DNA from: Haliotis asinina
Taxonomy: Eukaryota; Mollusca; Gastropoda; Lepetellida; Haliotidae
DNA length: 64,000 nt
Direction of reading: 5' to 3'
NCBI RefSeq assembly: GCF_037392515.1
Contig: NC_090291.1
Coordinates: 31,482,001-31,546,000 of the forward strand
In this document: in pieces, positions 44,971 to 55,960 of the stretch
Numbering within the stretch: position 1 is the first letter of the stretch
Layout of the letters: every line of letters starts with the position of its first letter
Made by a program: the position numbers and the translations under genes
The notes under the pieces: generated by a model
What the model saw: the letters and a program-made list of their open reading frames with translations, nothing else
Told to the model about the DNA's origin: nothing
The model's database searches: none

Positions 44971-45873
44971 TACTACAAACAAAAAGTATGGGAACGCCCT
45001 AAAATTTAATAATCACCCATAAACGTAAATGTGGAGGTGTCATTTGTACTCTAAGGTAAATGCAATTTATTTTTTGCTTAATGGGCACTTTCAGCGACAT
45101 GTTGGAACATGTGGTGAAGTAAATGATTCAATATTCACTGAGTTTGGGTGAAATGAAACATTGTCAAAAACCGTGAAAAACAAGCATGCTGAAACACACC
45201 AACACCACGTTTGATTCAAACTCCGAAGCACAACAGCCCAGTGCATGTGGAAGACTGACATTCCACGCACCATGTGGCACCTTTTCCTGTGAAAGAAGCT
45301 ACAGACAATATTGAAGCCTCACAATTTCTTACCCATGCCATAGCTGATACAGTTCAGCGCCCACGACAGAAGCAGGGTCATTGCATGGTTACAGGATGGT
45401 GAATCCATACAAAAAGTAATGACCGTTGTCTTCAGGTGTCTACCTATGTCATTCACAGACTGAGGGACACTTTCAAGGCCATCGGTGGAGTACGTACAGG
45501 ACAGACCTCGCTCTGGAAGACCCAGAAAAAACACTGAGGGCAGATTACCCACGTGTTTTGCTCCAAGTCCCTAGGAACCGATTCACAACTGCCTGTGCCC
45601 AATTGTCACAAGCTGCTGTCTTCTACATGCACTTGGTTGTTGTATTTCGGAGTTTGAATCCAAATGGTACAGTGGTGTTTCAGCACACTTGTTTTTCGCT
45701 GTTTTGACAATGTTTCATTTCACTTAAACTCCATAAATATTTAATCACTTGCTTCACTGCATGTTCCAACATTTCGTTTAAAGTGTCCACTGAGCACACA
45801 AAAACTTGCATTTATTATAGAGTATATATGACGTCAACATGTTTAAGTTTGTGCATACTTTTTGTGTGTAGTA
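44971..45873 (+). mobile_element. Tc1/mariner-type element with long inverted repeats, transposase remnant
   Basis: 903 bp flanked by TA on both sides (44969-44970, 45874-45875). The ends are TACTACAAACAAAAAGTATG and CATACTTTTTGTGTGTAGTA. Inverted similarity extends about 250 bp inward, for example GAAATGAAACATTGTCAAAA on the left against TTTTGACAATGTTTCATTTC on the right. The centre carries a decayed Tc1 helix-turn-helix region on the plus strand (MVTGW... then DRPRSGRPRKT-like and VPRNRFTTACAQLSQA) in more than one frame. The catalytic part is absent, so it is a non-autonomous derivative. Confidence 0.85.
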
Positions 45874-45879
45874 TAGATT

Positions 45880-46650
45880 ACTGTTTCGGAAGTTACAACT
45901 TATAGACGTTTTTCATCACAGACATCTAATTACAAAATCTGTCATCGTGTGCGCGTTTAAGTTACATGTGTTAAGTCTTCTTATATCAATTGTTTATTGA
46001 ATGGATTCAGTTTTTGTTAACTGACTGTTTACGGGACAAAATAAACGTTATAGGGGTTAGGTCCCTAGATATGACATTCACAAAGTCTAGTTCTAATGCG
46101 ATGCTAAAGATATGTAATTTGTTATGATGACATTAACGATAACAATATATATTCAATAACTATTTCTTAACCCTTCTGAATGTAAAATGCAATTATTTCT
46201 GGTTGTATGTTGAAATCACTAGTGATAATTAAAACTTTACGTCGGTTAAACGAGTTAGGGCGACATGTAAACATCAAAAAAAAAATTTGGATTTGGTACA
46301 CTGCGGTGGAACTTTTTCTATAAGAAATTTAATATGTTTATCTCCACGAATTAACATGAGTTTTTGACAATTCCAAAGACAGCATTGCACCACATCTTAT
46401 TTAACGAAAGAGAATTTACTGGAGACAGTGCATATGAACTTACTACATTCTGGCACTGACAACTAACAGTAGTGAAACAGTTTGTTAATATTTCTAGTCA
46501 GTCTTGCCTAAACAAAACTTGAAGTCCCTTAGAAGCAGTTTCCTGTTTATTTTTAAATGTCTATTAGCGTTTGTATGTTGGCGACATGGATAAACATCAA
46601 CTGGCACCATCTTTGCGGAATGACTGTTCAGCATTGCAGGGAGGGGTACT
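45880..46650. other. Intergenic, AT-rich, nothing recognised
   Basis: No supported gene or repeat. Confidence 0.4.
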
Positions 46651-46654
46651 TTTA

Positions 46655-46740
46655 AACTGACTAGGGTACATTGTATAAAGCCCATTTCTGGTGTTCCCCG
46701 AGCAATGCTAAAGCGGCGTAAACTAAACTTATTCACTCAC
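46655..46740 (+). mobile_element. SINE-B copy, 3' part
   Basis: AGCCCATTTCTGGTGTTCCCC, GCTAAAGCGGCGTAAACTAAAC and TTATTCACTCAC. Confidence 0.85.
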
Positions 46741-46744
46741 TTCA

Positions 46745-47510
46745 AGAACACAGAATATCGGTCAGATGGTTCGATCCAGATACTCTTACCCTGATTTCAT
46801 CTTGGTGTGTTTGTGTGGGAGAGGATTGGCGGCCAAAGCAGACATTTTGATTTTAATATTTTTATAATCTCACGATCATCTCTACTTGAAAATGTCTGAT
46901 CTCTTAGCAGTCATAATAAATCCCTATTGTTTTCCTGTTTAGAATGAACATCGAAATAATATCTCTAATATTATCATACACCTCTGGTATAATCACTGGA
47001 TTAGACACTATATTATTTTCCGTGTCGGAGCAATCCGTAGTAAATTACTATATTTATCATTTCGCTCAAGATTAAGCCTTTTCACATCCGCATCATGCTG
47101 ACAGCTGAAGCAGGGGATGTTTGGTCGACATTAATCCCTCCCGGTGGGGACTGATCTCACTGACCGGTGGCCAGTTGGTCAACGCCCCAGCGGTTCTTCA
47201 ACGCGCACCTGACACCCTGGCCACTTGGCCTTTCTGGACAATGGCCAGTGTTAACTGCGCGTGTGGCAGGTGTCCTTGCCACGCGCTGTGATGTATTTGT
47301 GGTGAAGTCAAGCACAAAGTGCCATTGTGGCTAAATCCTGCTTCAGATACCATTGATCTTTATTATGTGGCGACGGAAGTCTCTTTATTGCACTAAGCTG
47401 TAATGTTGTTTTATGCCGTAATCTGTCATTGTTTTCTAGTATGTGTGTGTGCACTTTATACCAACATTACAATTTGACTTGGCCGAGTGCATGGAGAATA
47501 TCGGTAAATA
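46745..47510. other. Intergenic, nothing recognised
   Basis: A short run of TGGCCA-type words (47160-47240) gives local inverted repeats, but no element boundaries were found. Confidence 0.35.
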
Positions 47511-47514
47511 TCAT

Positions 47515-47635
47515 GAGTGAGTGAGTAAATAATCAAGTCTGGACAAGACTATACGGTGATCAACAGCATAAGCATCGATCAAGCACGGGCTGTTCAAGAT
47601 CGTGTGTAACCCGGCACTTCACGGGTACTATAAAA
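47515..47635 (-). mobile_element. SINE-A copy, internally shortened
   Basis: GAGTGAGTGAGTAAATAATC joins the tail straight to the middle; then GTCTGGACAAGACTATACGGTG and CCCGGCACTTCACGGG. Two internal segments are missing. Confidence 0.8.
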
Positions 47636-47685
47636 GGGACGAAGCACATTTATATCCCACTTTAACAGACACCTTGCTAGCCTGA

Positions 47686-48076
47686 AGATGACAAGAATTT
47701 TTATGGATGATCAACTTCTTTATTGCAGGGTAGCGACGTTTCGGTATAGATTCTTATACCGTTTTCAAGCGTGTGTGACGTTTCGGTATAGATTCTTATA
47801 CCGTTTTCAAGCGTGTGGGGAATGGCAGGGGGAGTACAATATATATACAGCAGAGATGAGCATGTGATGACAATACAACAATAACAGGATTAACAATAAC
47901 TATTTGAGGTAACAATACATTAGAGAAGTGTTGAGGTAAGCTGATTAAGGACTGAAGCCAGCGGGTGAGTTGACAGACGCTTGAAAACGGTATAAGAATC
48001 TATACCGAAACGTCGCTACCCTGCAATAAAGAAGTTGATCATCCATAAAAATTCTTGTCATCTTTATCTCAGCAAC
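47686..48076. repeat. Foldback element with CGAAACGTCG hammerhead-like motifs
   Basis: The left arm (47686-47770) reads GAAGATGACAAGAATTTTTATGG, CAACTTCTTTATTGC, GCGACGTTTCGG, a hairpin and CCGTTTTCAAGC. A tandem second copy of the last part is at 47777-47815. The right arm (47978-48076) is the reverse complement of the left. The motif on the appropriate strand is TTGAAAACGG, stem GGTATA/TATACC, then CCGAAACGTC. The spacer shares words with 1880-1980. Confidence 0.8.
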
Positions 48077-48360
48077 TTCTAGAATGCCTCTCAAACAGTT
48101 TACCTTGCTAGCCTGTCACACAGTCCTCAAACCGCAATACTTTCCCTTAAACCGATTCCTTTCTGTTCTAAATGAAAGCAGACTAAGTTTGCACAAATTC
48201 CCAATCTCTCCTCCACTGGGGCTCCGTTACAATTTAAAATGATTTTTTGTTTCTATAAAATTATATTCATTCTATGCGTTTGTCTAGACCGAGACCAGCA
48301 TAATTTAGGGATTTCCCACAAAAGGCTGACATGCTGTAATATATAGCTGATATACTGTCG

Positions 48361-48480
48361 CCACGCCACGCCACGCCACGCCACGCCACGCCACGCCACG
48401 CCACGCCACGCCACGCCACGCCACGCCACGCCACGCCACGCCACGCCACGCCACGCCACGCCACGCCACGCCACGCCACG
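48361..48480. repeat. (CCACG)24 pentanucleotide satellite
   Basis: Exactly 120 bp of perfect CCACG repeats, about 10 bp before a SINE-B fragment. On the minus strand it opens frames encoding (WRGVA)n, which are surely not genes. Confidence 0.98.
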
Positions 48481-48489
48481 CCTGGACTC

Positions 48490-48588
48490 ACTCACTCATT
48501 CAAAATCCTTCATATGTCCATTTCAGATGTCCCACGCCGTGAATGCTCGAATATTGCTAAAAGCGGCGTAAAACTAAACTTACTCACT
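48490..48588 (+). mobile_element. SINE-B copy, 3' part
   Basis: CCATTTCAGATGTCCCACGCCGTG, CGAATATTGCTAAAAGCGGCG and TAAAACTAAACTTACTCACTC. Confidence 0.88.
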
Positions 48589-48654
48589 CCTGGTCCATGG
48601 TCCACTGGATCTGTGTGTACGCCAGTGATGATCACAGTTTAAGCTTGGTCACAG

Positions 48655-48822
48655 TGCAATGTATGCACTTCGTAAAGGGTCCCGGGTTCGATTCCCCACA
48701 TGGGTACAATGTGTGAGGCCCATTTTCTGGTGTCCCCCGCCGTGATATCGCTGGAATATTGCTAAAAGCGGCGTAAAACCAAACTCACTCACTCACTCAC
48801 TCACTCACTCACTCACTCGTAA
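48655..48822 (+). mobile_element. SINE-B copy with B box and long (ACTC)n tail
   Basis: The B box GGTTCGATTCC is intact within TCCCGGGTTCGATTCCCCAC, followed by ATGGGTACAATGTGTGAGGCCC, GGTGTCCCCCGCCGTGATATC, GGAATATTGCTAAAAGCGGCG and nine ACTC units to 48820. The A-box half of the head is decayed. This is the best copy for showing a tRNA origin together with the tail. Confidence 0.92.
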
Positions 48823-48824
48823 AG

Positions 48825-49350
48825 GGTCAGACTCCACGACTTTGCTAATTGCGCGTCATCACATCACGGCGAAGTGGGCCGTTGCCCATGACATCAATCA
48901 CTAGTTTATCAGGTGTCAAACGTCTTGTGCACAATCCACCATCATTGAGATGGAACATTTCTCACAGCAGAGTTAAGCAAAAACATAGTTGCCAGGCATG
49001 CCATCGATCAGTTTAGCGTGTTTGTCACAACTGTCATGCTCTGCTTGAATGTACGTTATTGACAAGTCGGTGTAAAAAATCTAATTACCCGAGCATGTTA
49101 TTTTACAACAGGTGTCTGTTAGGAGACAATCTTATCATTACGCCATTATGCAAACTGTTCCCACGTTCTGAATTAATTAAGTTTAATAAAAGCGTCTGCT
49201 CGACAACAAGTGGTTTTCGTGTGGCCATATCGACACAACGTTTTCACGTCTTCGCGTTTCCAAGGATGTTGCATTGTGCAGGATTTGTTTTGCAGAGAAA
49301 CCTCTTCCTAATGACGCCATGACTGAGGCCATGTCATAGGTTTAGATCTA
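48825..49350. other. Intergenic, nothing recognised
   Basis: The plus-strand frame 49059-49322 has no recognised domain. Confidence 0.35.
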
Positions 49351-49353
49351 TGT

Positions 49354-49386
49354 ACTCACTCACTCACTCACTCACTCACTCACTCT
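49354..49386. repeat. (CACT)n microsatellite
   Basis: About eight CACT/ACTC units with no SINE body on either side that I can see. It may be the tail of a lost SINE. Confidence 0.85.
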
Positions 49387-49745
49387 AAAGTGACACACAG
49401 TTTGCAAAGGAGAAATATTACTGCAAAACAATTGATTGAGAACAAGGTCCTGAAAACTCCTGTATACATACTGCTGTTTGAGACAGCTGTTTCATCACCT
49501 GGTGCACGTAAGCAAAGGTATTCGTCACGATTTTCCACTACTAAATCAAATCGAACAATACTGGGTGGACTCTGTATGTATTCATGTACATCGATAACAT
49601 ACATGTCTTCACCTGGACGTGTACGATTCTTGGATTCTGTGACGTGGTTAGGTGTATACTTTTCACAGATGAATCCCATTGAAGGGAATAATAGGTTTTT
49701 AAATCGTTCACTTTTCCGTGTTTCGGTGTGCTTCAAGAAAAGCAT
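49380..49745 (-). CDS. Unassigned reading frame, possibly a terminal exon
   Basis: 121 codons on the minus strand. The composition looks protein-like: FKNLLFPSMGFICEKY, then RPGEDMYVIDVHEYIQ, then VRFDLVVENRDEYLCLRAPGDE, and a hydrophobic C-terminal segment (SINCFAVIFLLCKLCVTLE) that could be a membrane anchor. Upstream on the same strand (about 49840-49975) lies another protein-like stretch, NVQLDWENTRPDLSVDNNGK, ending near a GTATAC donor-like site. I do not recognise either. The plus strand is also open over the same bases (49390-49803), which weakens the case. Confidence 0.3.
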   Translation of the reverse strand: MLFLKHTETRKSERFKNLLFPSMGFICEKYTPNHVTESKNRTRPGEDMYVIDVHEYIQSPPSIVRFDLVVENRDEYLCLRAPGDETAVSNSSMYTGVFRTLFSINCFAVIFLLCKLCVTLE

Positions 49746-49999
49746 TTCATCTCTGAAGTGGTTGATTTTTAGAAATAATAAATATATACATACATGTAAA
49801 TAACATTGGATATAGGTACAATGTTAATTTCGAGCACAGCAATCTCAAATATTTCCGGGCTTGTAATGTATACCCTTGGTTTCGAGAGACGGAATAAAGT
49901 GTGCCAGTGTTTGCCATTGTTATCGACTGAGAGATCTGGCCTGGTATTCTCCCAGTCCAGTTGAACATTACAGAATGTTTTTTTAGTATTTATACACAA

Positions 50000-50515
50000 T
50001 GAGCTGTTCCTGTCTTGATTAATAATATTAATTAATTTATCAATTGATGCATATTTAATAGATGCGACTTTGAATTAACGAATAATACGCCATGTTTGCA
50101 CTAGAGTAGTCAGATTCGGATTAAAGACACGAGCGATAGGGATGTAATAGTATACGTGGATATACATGCTACAGTTTTGGTTATGTAAGAAAGGTGTTGC
50201 TATACGAAATAGACATGACTTATTACCTGGCCCGCCTAAATTTCTACTTGCCAAGGGCCTATTGATAAGAGGTTAAACGTTTCAAATATACTGCATGTTC
50301 TCCAATGCAGTATGTTGAACTAACTCGGGGCGTCTACGGCTCAGCACGAAGATTCAACAGCTATTTCTGTTTAAGAGGCCATTGCTTTTGTACCTTGTTA
50401 CATTACTGATGACCCAATGACCCGCCAACGACACACATAAGCACACTATGAACAACAACTTGTTTATCTGTCACTGATAACCGAGGGGCCGTCTCAAAAT
50501 GATTTTAGGTTAGGT
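50000..50515. other. Intergenic, nothing recognised
   Basis: No supported gene or known repeat. Confidence 0.4.
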
Positions 50516-50520
50516 TCCTG

Positions 50521-50730
50521 TTTAACTCCGCACACAGCAGTATTCCAGTTATACGTGGTCTGTGAATAATCTAGTCTGGACCAGAAAATCCAGTGATCGA
50601 CTACATATAGGCAACCAGGACTCCATGACATGTGTCAGCCAAGTCAGCGAGCCTGACCCGATCCCGTTAGTCGCACCTTAGGACACGCGTGGGTTGCCGA
50701 AGACAAATTCTAACCCGGATCTTCAAGGGT
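50521..50730 (-). mobile_element. SINE-A copy, diverged
   Basis: CTCCGCACACAGCAGTATTCC, AGTCTGGACCAGAAAATCCAGTG and AACCCGGATCTTCAAGGG. Confidence 0.85.
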
Positions 50731-50734
50731 GTCT

Positions 50735-51400
50735 CAAAATGAAATAAAACTTTGACTTCACTCCATTTTGAATGTTGACAATAATCCGTGTGTGACATGT
50801 ATATCAGTAATAGTCATGTGATACTAATCAAATGCTCAAAGTGTGGATCAAAGTATATACTCAAAGTATATAACATTTCTGTCAAGGGTGATCCTTGTTC
50901 TCATGCGTCTTGACTAAGCATGGATTCAGATTATAAATTGTTTGATGATCATGTACGCAGGATTGTACCGCTCAGACCTTTCTGTCAAGGACGTCCACTC
51001 ATGAATTAAGATTACAAATTTAGTACGTGATGGATTCATATTATTAATTAAATACTTGATGAAAGTATATGCTTAAGTTCGTGACGCCCACTTCTGTCAA
51101 GGATATGCCTACCTTCCCGTCATTGTCTGGACTGAGTACGTCATGTGTTCAAATTAGAAATTAATACTTTGATCGAATAGCATTCTGAAGTTCTCCTTTA
51201 TCAAAGTTTATCCTCAAGTTGTGACGGCCAATTCCGCGCGGTAGATGTGGCCGCTTGTCAAACGATTCGATTGAGAGTGGACATGCATTCCAATAATCGA
51301 TTAAATCCTTCATCGACGGATACTTTCAAGTTTGTAGGGCTAATATCTGTGTCCTGGTCACAGGGCCGTGGATGTAAACCCGATGTAACACCAAAGACGG
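50735..51400. other. Intergenic with local short repeats
   Basis: Loosely repeated words (TTCTGTCAAGG, ATTCA-TATTA, AAGTATATGCTCAAGTT-like) at about 50880, 50990, 51100 and 51230 suggest a very old ~120-bp tandem array. No gene. Confidence 0.35.
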
Positions 51401-51404
51401 GAAG

Positions 51405-51625
51405 ATAAGGGTTAGAACTGGTCTTCAGGAATCCTTTCTAGTCGTAAGAGTTGACTAGCGGGATCGGGTGGTCAGACTCGCTGACTTGACACATATCACT
51501 GTATCGCAGTTGTGTAGATCGATATTCATGCAGCTGATCACCTGATTGTCTGGTGCAGACTGGAAATACACATCGCCGTCATATAAAGCTGGAATAGTGC
51601 TGAATGTGGCATCCAACAACAAACA
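51405..51625 (+). mobile_element. SINE-A copy, diverged
   Basis: GGTCTTCAGGAATCCTTTC, CTAGCGGGATCGGGTGGTCAG, GATTGTCTGGTGCAGACTGG and TCATATAAAGCTGGAATAGTGC. Confidence 0.85.
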
Positions 51626-51629
51626 AACA

Positions 51630-52680
51630 CTCATAATTATCACGTCTGCTCCGATCCAAATTCAAACGATCGTATCGTTTTTATCTGGAACAGGAAACTA
51701 CATTTGCTTCTTTCCAAATTTAGTCATGATCACTGAAACAATTCCGATGTGAGTCTAAATTCTAACTCTCATACAAACGGATTCATGTATGAAGACATGC
51801 TAACACATAACATATTCATTCTTTGCCGCCTATACCTGCAAACAAATGCTGAAAATTCCCACCTAAGTCAGCAACAATCTGCCAGGCGTATGATATGTTT
51901 CTGTTCCTTTTTTGAAATTCATAACCTTAAACCTAAACCTGCCGAATTGAAACTGGAAGCCAGGCAAAAATAAGAGGGATGAAACATGTTGTACATTAAC
52001 TTGCAATCGGTACTATATTCTCTAATGTCCAGCAATAAATTCATATCGTGAACAATGTATACCCACCACAAAATGTCTTTAAAAGCATCTAAAAGTAGTC
52101 TGTTCTTTCGCCAACTACTAGTAGAAATAAGAAATAGTTGTCAAATTTTGTCATGCAGCTAAATGCCAGCAAATCTTTGATGATAGTTTTATCTGCCGGC
52201 CATATAAATTTGATACAGTTATTCATGCTACTGGAACTGCTTATATGGAATTATTTATTGTACATGTACTCAGTTGTCAATCCAAGACGCATGCATATGA
52301 ATTGTTTGTGAAATATCGTCAATATACTCTTGCACCACCGAGGGTGTTTTTTTATTTTCATCAATACAATATTCATATAGGTTTTGTCATTTACAAATCA
52401 TACACAAACGTCGTTTTGCGTTCATTTGTATTTGTTATACAATCCTTTTGGCCATGTATGAAATCCTTGTCAATTAGTTTCACAGACAACAGTGTTGCTT
52501 AACTGCACAGGGACGGTTGTAGACTAACGCTTGGGCTCTAAATGTATATAATTTGATTAGAACAAATACACTTACCCATTTAAATGAGCCCCGGGTAGGG
52601 CAGAGATTCAGAAGCTGGGGCAGTCTAGACATCCTTTATTTTCTGCATAAGCATTGAAGCATTGCGGAGAGGGTAGGCTC
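51630..52680. other. Intergenic, nothing recognised
   Basis: Frames at 51749-51973 and 52245-52502 have no recognised domain or splice partners. Confidence 0.35.
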
Positions 52681-52688
52681 TAGGGAGA

Positions 52689-52704
52689 GGGGGGGGGGGG
52701 GGGG
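52689..52704. repeat. Homopolymer of 16 G
   Basis: An uninterrupted G run, prone to length change and to sequencing error. Confidence 0.95.
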
Positions 52705-52727
52705 CGTAATTCAGAGACTGTGACACA

Positions 52728-52880
52728 GCGTAGGATGGTTGGGTTGGCTAGCTACTGGTTAAAGCTTTCGAGTCATGTTCAATTCTCCACAAGTGCGAAG
52801 CCCACTTCTGGTGTCCCCCTGCTGTGACGTTGCAAGATTATTCCTAAAAGCAGCATAAAACCATACTCACTCATTCATTC
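52728..52880 (+). mobile_element. SINE-B copy, old
   Basis: GGCTAGCTACTGGTTAAAGC (A-box region), AAGCCCACTTCTGGTGTCCCCC, CTAAAAGCAGCATAAAACC and ATACTCACTCATTCATT. Confidence 0.85.
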
Positions 52881-53304
52881 TAATTGCGCAAGATCCTAAA
52901 ATGCCAATGCCATGACGTACATGGATAAGGGTATTTAACAAAACAAGTTAACAGAAGATATAGGTACTTGCCAACTGACAACTGGTGCTGCTTTTTAAAG
53001 GCGTCCATTGGCTTTCCCAACACGCACTGAAAATTGCAGTCAGGCGACAGCTATATAGCACATCATCACAATGCATAGGGAAATCGAAATGGTGCAATGA
53101 GGAAGTTGTTAAACTAAATTCATCACTCAAAATGCGTTCAGGCAACTGATCATTTCAATGTACAAACTATAATAAGGTTACCCGTCATTTCCTAACCAGC
53201 GTACATATACTATCGCGTAGTCTCTGAAAATATATAATTTTCGCAGAAACCAAGAATCCTATTCAAACTGGAAAGGAGCTACAGTGAAGTGAAAGAATCT
53301 AAGA

Positions 53305-53505
53305 TCCGGGTGAATATTGAGCTTCAGTAATCCATGCTTGTCGTAACGGTGACAAACGGGCTAGGGTGATCAGGCACATCATTGTATCTGAACTGCGTAG
53401 TTCGATGCTCATGCTATTGACCACTGGATTCTCTGGTCCCGACTCGATTGTTTTCAGAATGCCGTCATATGGTTGTAACGTTGCTGAGTCGGGTATTACA
53501 CGACA
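53305..53505 (+). mobile_element. SINE-A copy, old
   Basis: ATCCGGGTGAATATTGAGC, TTCAGTAATCCATGCTTGTCG, GATTCTCTGGTCCCGACTCG and GCCGTCATATGGTTG. Confidence 0.8.
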
Positions 53506-53509
53506 AATA

Positions 53510-54685
53510 AACAAGCAAATCATTTAGAGCTTAAATATTTAGCTTACGCTCAAAGCCTGGATCTCGAATTAGAGGAGACTGAGACAGACACTGTAAAGAG
53601 ACTGTGAAACTACATAACAACGAACGATCTCGGCGACACCATCTGTCTGAGATCTAGGTATGAACATTACTTCTAGGCTTTACAGTCAGTTATGCTCTAT
53701 CTCCCCTGTAATATATAAATTACGACCTCAATAAAACTCGGTTAATGTATTCTGCGACTAAAATCCCGCGAGAATAGGGAAGTTTTGTCAACAAGAAAAT
53801 CGATCGCCGTAAAGCGAGATATGAGAGAGAACTAACAGGATTGTCGCAAGACGTCTTCAATAAACAAGGCCAGCTCTTAAACTTAAACAATAATAAGCAG
53901 GTAATATCTAGTCGGAAATGAATCACACCGTCAAATATAGATAGACACACACCGAGCGTGATAAAATGCAGGTAAATCACACGGACTAGTGGTATATATG
54001 TAATATTTTTTGTAAACATTTGCATCCCGCTGCAAGTCGCCATTAAACATCCGTGTCACGAGATCACAGGGTCAGGCCGACTTCGCGGAGAAGTGTTTGT
54101 AAACACGCTCTCGGTCAAGGTCAGACTGAGCTCTGAGCCTTGCCTGAAAACACTGATCGACTCGACTTGAATAAACGATTACGTGATGGGGGGTATTAAT
54201 AATGAATTATATTTGACACCGCTGTGTGTAAAAATGGCAAGGGGATGTATTAATCAGCGGATTTAGCGTTTGGGATTTGTAAACTGTAGCACGTCCCGGT
54301 GTGCAGATGTAGGTGATGCGAATGGATTAGAATTTTGAAAAAATCATGTTCTTGAATGTTCTGCCACGATGTTGGCGTGAACTGGAAACACTCTTTTGTG
54401 AATTACGTTACATGGCAAACAAGTTTAGTAATCTTCATCTGATGAGTGCGGCCTTTCTTGACGACTTGAGGTGCTCGTGTTAAACTGTTTTATGGTTTAG
54501 TGAAGATTAATATGTATGAAACTAAATGTGAATGGGTGCTAGTGTTATTTCTTTTAAAAATATCAGATCCTGTAACACCTACCTTAAAATAAACCTCCGT
54601 AACAACAAAAAACTGCCTTAACTTCAGCCCAGGTATAGACTTGGTTCTATCAAAGATGCCTGTCCAGGCTTTCCTATTATACTAT
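53510..54685. other. Intergenic, nothing firmly recognised
   Basis: A minus-strand frame at 53720-54043 begins with ATG but shows no domain. A nuclear-receptor monomer-type site TCAAGGTCA is at 54114-54122. A SINE-A scrap (ATGACATGTGTCAACCACG) is near 54697-54735. Confidence 0.35.
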
Positions 54686-54827
54686 GATCTGGACCGATGA
54701 CATGTGTCAACCACGTCAGTAAGCCTGATCACCAGATACATAGATCGATTGATACATAGAGGATTGTGTGTGTGTCTGCAGTGTCTGTGTTCGTTCGTTC
54801 GTGCGTGTGTATGCTTGTTCGGGATGG

Positions 54828-55090
54828 GAGTGAGTGAGTTGAGTTTTACGCCACACTCAGCAATATTCCAGCTATATGGCGGTGCTCTATAAATAATCGA
54901 GTCTGGACCAGACAATTCAGTGATCAACAACATGAGCATCGATCTGCGCAATTGGGAACCGATGACATGTGTCATCCAAGTCAGTGAGCCTGACCACCCG
55001 GTCCCGTTAGTTGCCTCTTACGACAAGCATAGTCGCCTTTTATGGAAAACATGGGTTGCTGAAGGCCTATTCTACCCCGGACCTTCGCGG
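54828..55090 (-). mobile_element. SINE-A copy, near full-length
   Basis: GAGTGAGTTGAGTTTTACGCC, GCAATATTCCAGCTATATGGC, GTCTGGACCAGACAATTCAG and CTACCCCGGACCTTCGCGG. Well preserved. Confidence 0.93.
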
Positions 55091-55234
55091 ATCTGTTCGG
55101 GATGGGGTTTCGGAGGAGTCGGGGGATAGTGTTCTCCATCATCTTGGTTGATAATCCTACTGGAGGACTGCAGCCCAAAACTTAAAATTTCTGAAATTCA
55201 GCTACGCCCGAATATCAAGATAAGAGTGGGCCAA

Positions 55235-55365
55235 TATTCTTAGTTGACACTTGTCATCATATTCCAGTTACGTTGATCACTACTTGTAGTGTCACTGGAT
55301 TGTCATGTCCAGACCCGATTATTCACATACAGATGGAATATTGATGAGTAGTGCGTTAAACAACA
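55235..55365 (+). mobile_element. SINE-A copy, 3' part
   Basis: GTTGACACTTGTCATC, TCACTGGATTGTCATGTCCAGAC and ATGGAATATTGATGAGTAGTGCG. Confidence 0.75.
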
Positions 55366-55502
55366 AACAACAAAAACTCATTGTTATGCACCTGACGGGA
55401 ACCAGTGATGTGCATTGATTAAAGAGGTAAAGGTTGAAATAAATGAAACTGGGTTATTGACATCAAATGTCACTTCACATATCACCTTGACAAGGAAGGT
55501 CA

Positions 55503-55661
55503 GGGGATCCTTTCACGAATCAACCTTTACTAAGGTTAACAGCAACTCCCATTCTTGAACATTGCACTAAGGTTACCTTAGACTTAGGTAACCTTAGTAC
55601 AGTGTTATAGAATGGGAGCTAAGGTTAACCTTAGTCAAGGTTGCTTTGTGAAAGGATCCCC
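55503..55661. mobile_element. Near-palindromic MITE with TCA target duplication
   Basis: 159 bp, almost wholly self-complementary. It begins GGGGATCCTTTCACGAATCAACC and ends GGTTGCTTTGTGAAAGGATCCCC. TCA lies on both sides (55500-55502 and 55662-55664). The centre is an AAGGTTACCTTAGACTTAGGTAACCTT palindrome. Confidence 0.85.
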
Positions 55662-55784
55662 TCATTGTCTAGATGTGGAGGAATGTGCTTCATTTTTGTT
55701 GAAACCGCGGAAAATGTGCTTCGTGTACAAGCACACTTAAATCAAGATAAAAACACATTTGAATGTAAACCAATTTCTACGGAT

Positions 55785-55960
55785 AGTCAACTTCTTTATT
55801 GCAATGAGTGCGACATTTCGGAGTAGGTACTAACACCGTTATCAAGCAAGTGAGTGCTAGCACCGACTCCCAAACGTCGTAATAATGGCAATAAAGAAGC
55901 TGACTATCCATAGACCTGGGCTTTCCTTCATCTTTACACCCTCTAATATGCTTCTCAAAC
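55785..55960. repeat. Foldback repeat with CGACATTTCGG / AAACGTCG motifs
   Basis: The left arm (55783-55825) contains GGATAGTCAACTTCTTTATTGC and GTGCGACATTTCGG. The right arm (55862-55922) contains CCAAACGTCGTAATAATGGC and AATAAAGAAGCTGACTATCC. The minus strand of the left arm reads TTGATAACGG, a weak stem, then CCGAAATGTCG. Same family as 47686-48076. Confidence 0.75.

Noticed and set aside
48253-48495. Minus-strand frames encoding (WRGVA)n
   Set aside because: Translation of the (CCACG)24 satellite, open in every frame.
54114-54122. TCAAGGTCA nuclear-receptor-type site as a promoter mark
   Set aside because: A single 9-bp match in intergenic DNA with no gene beside it is expected by chance at this scale.
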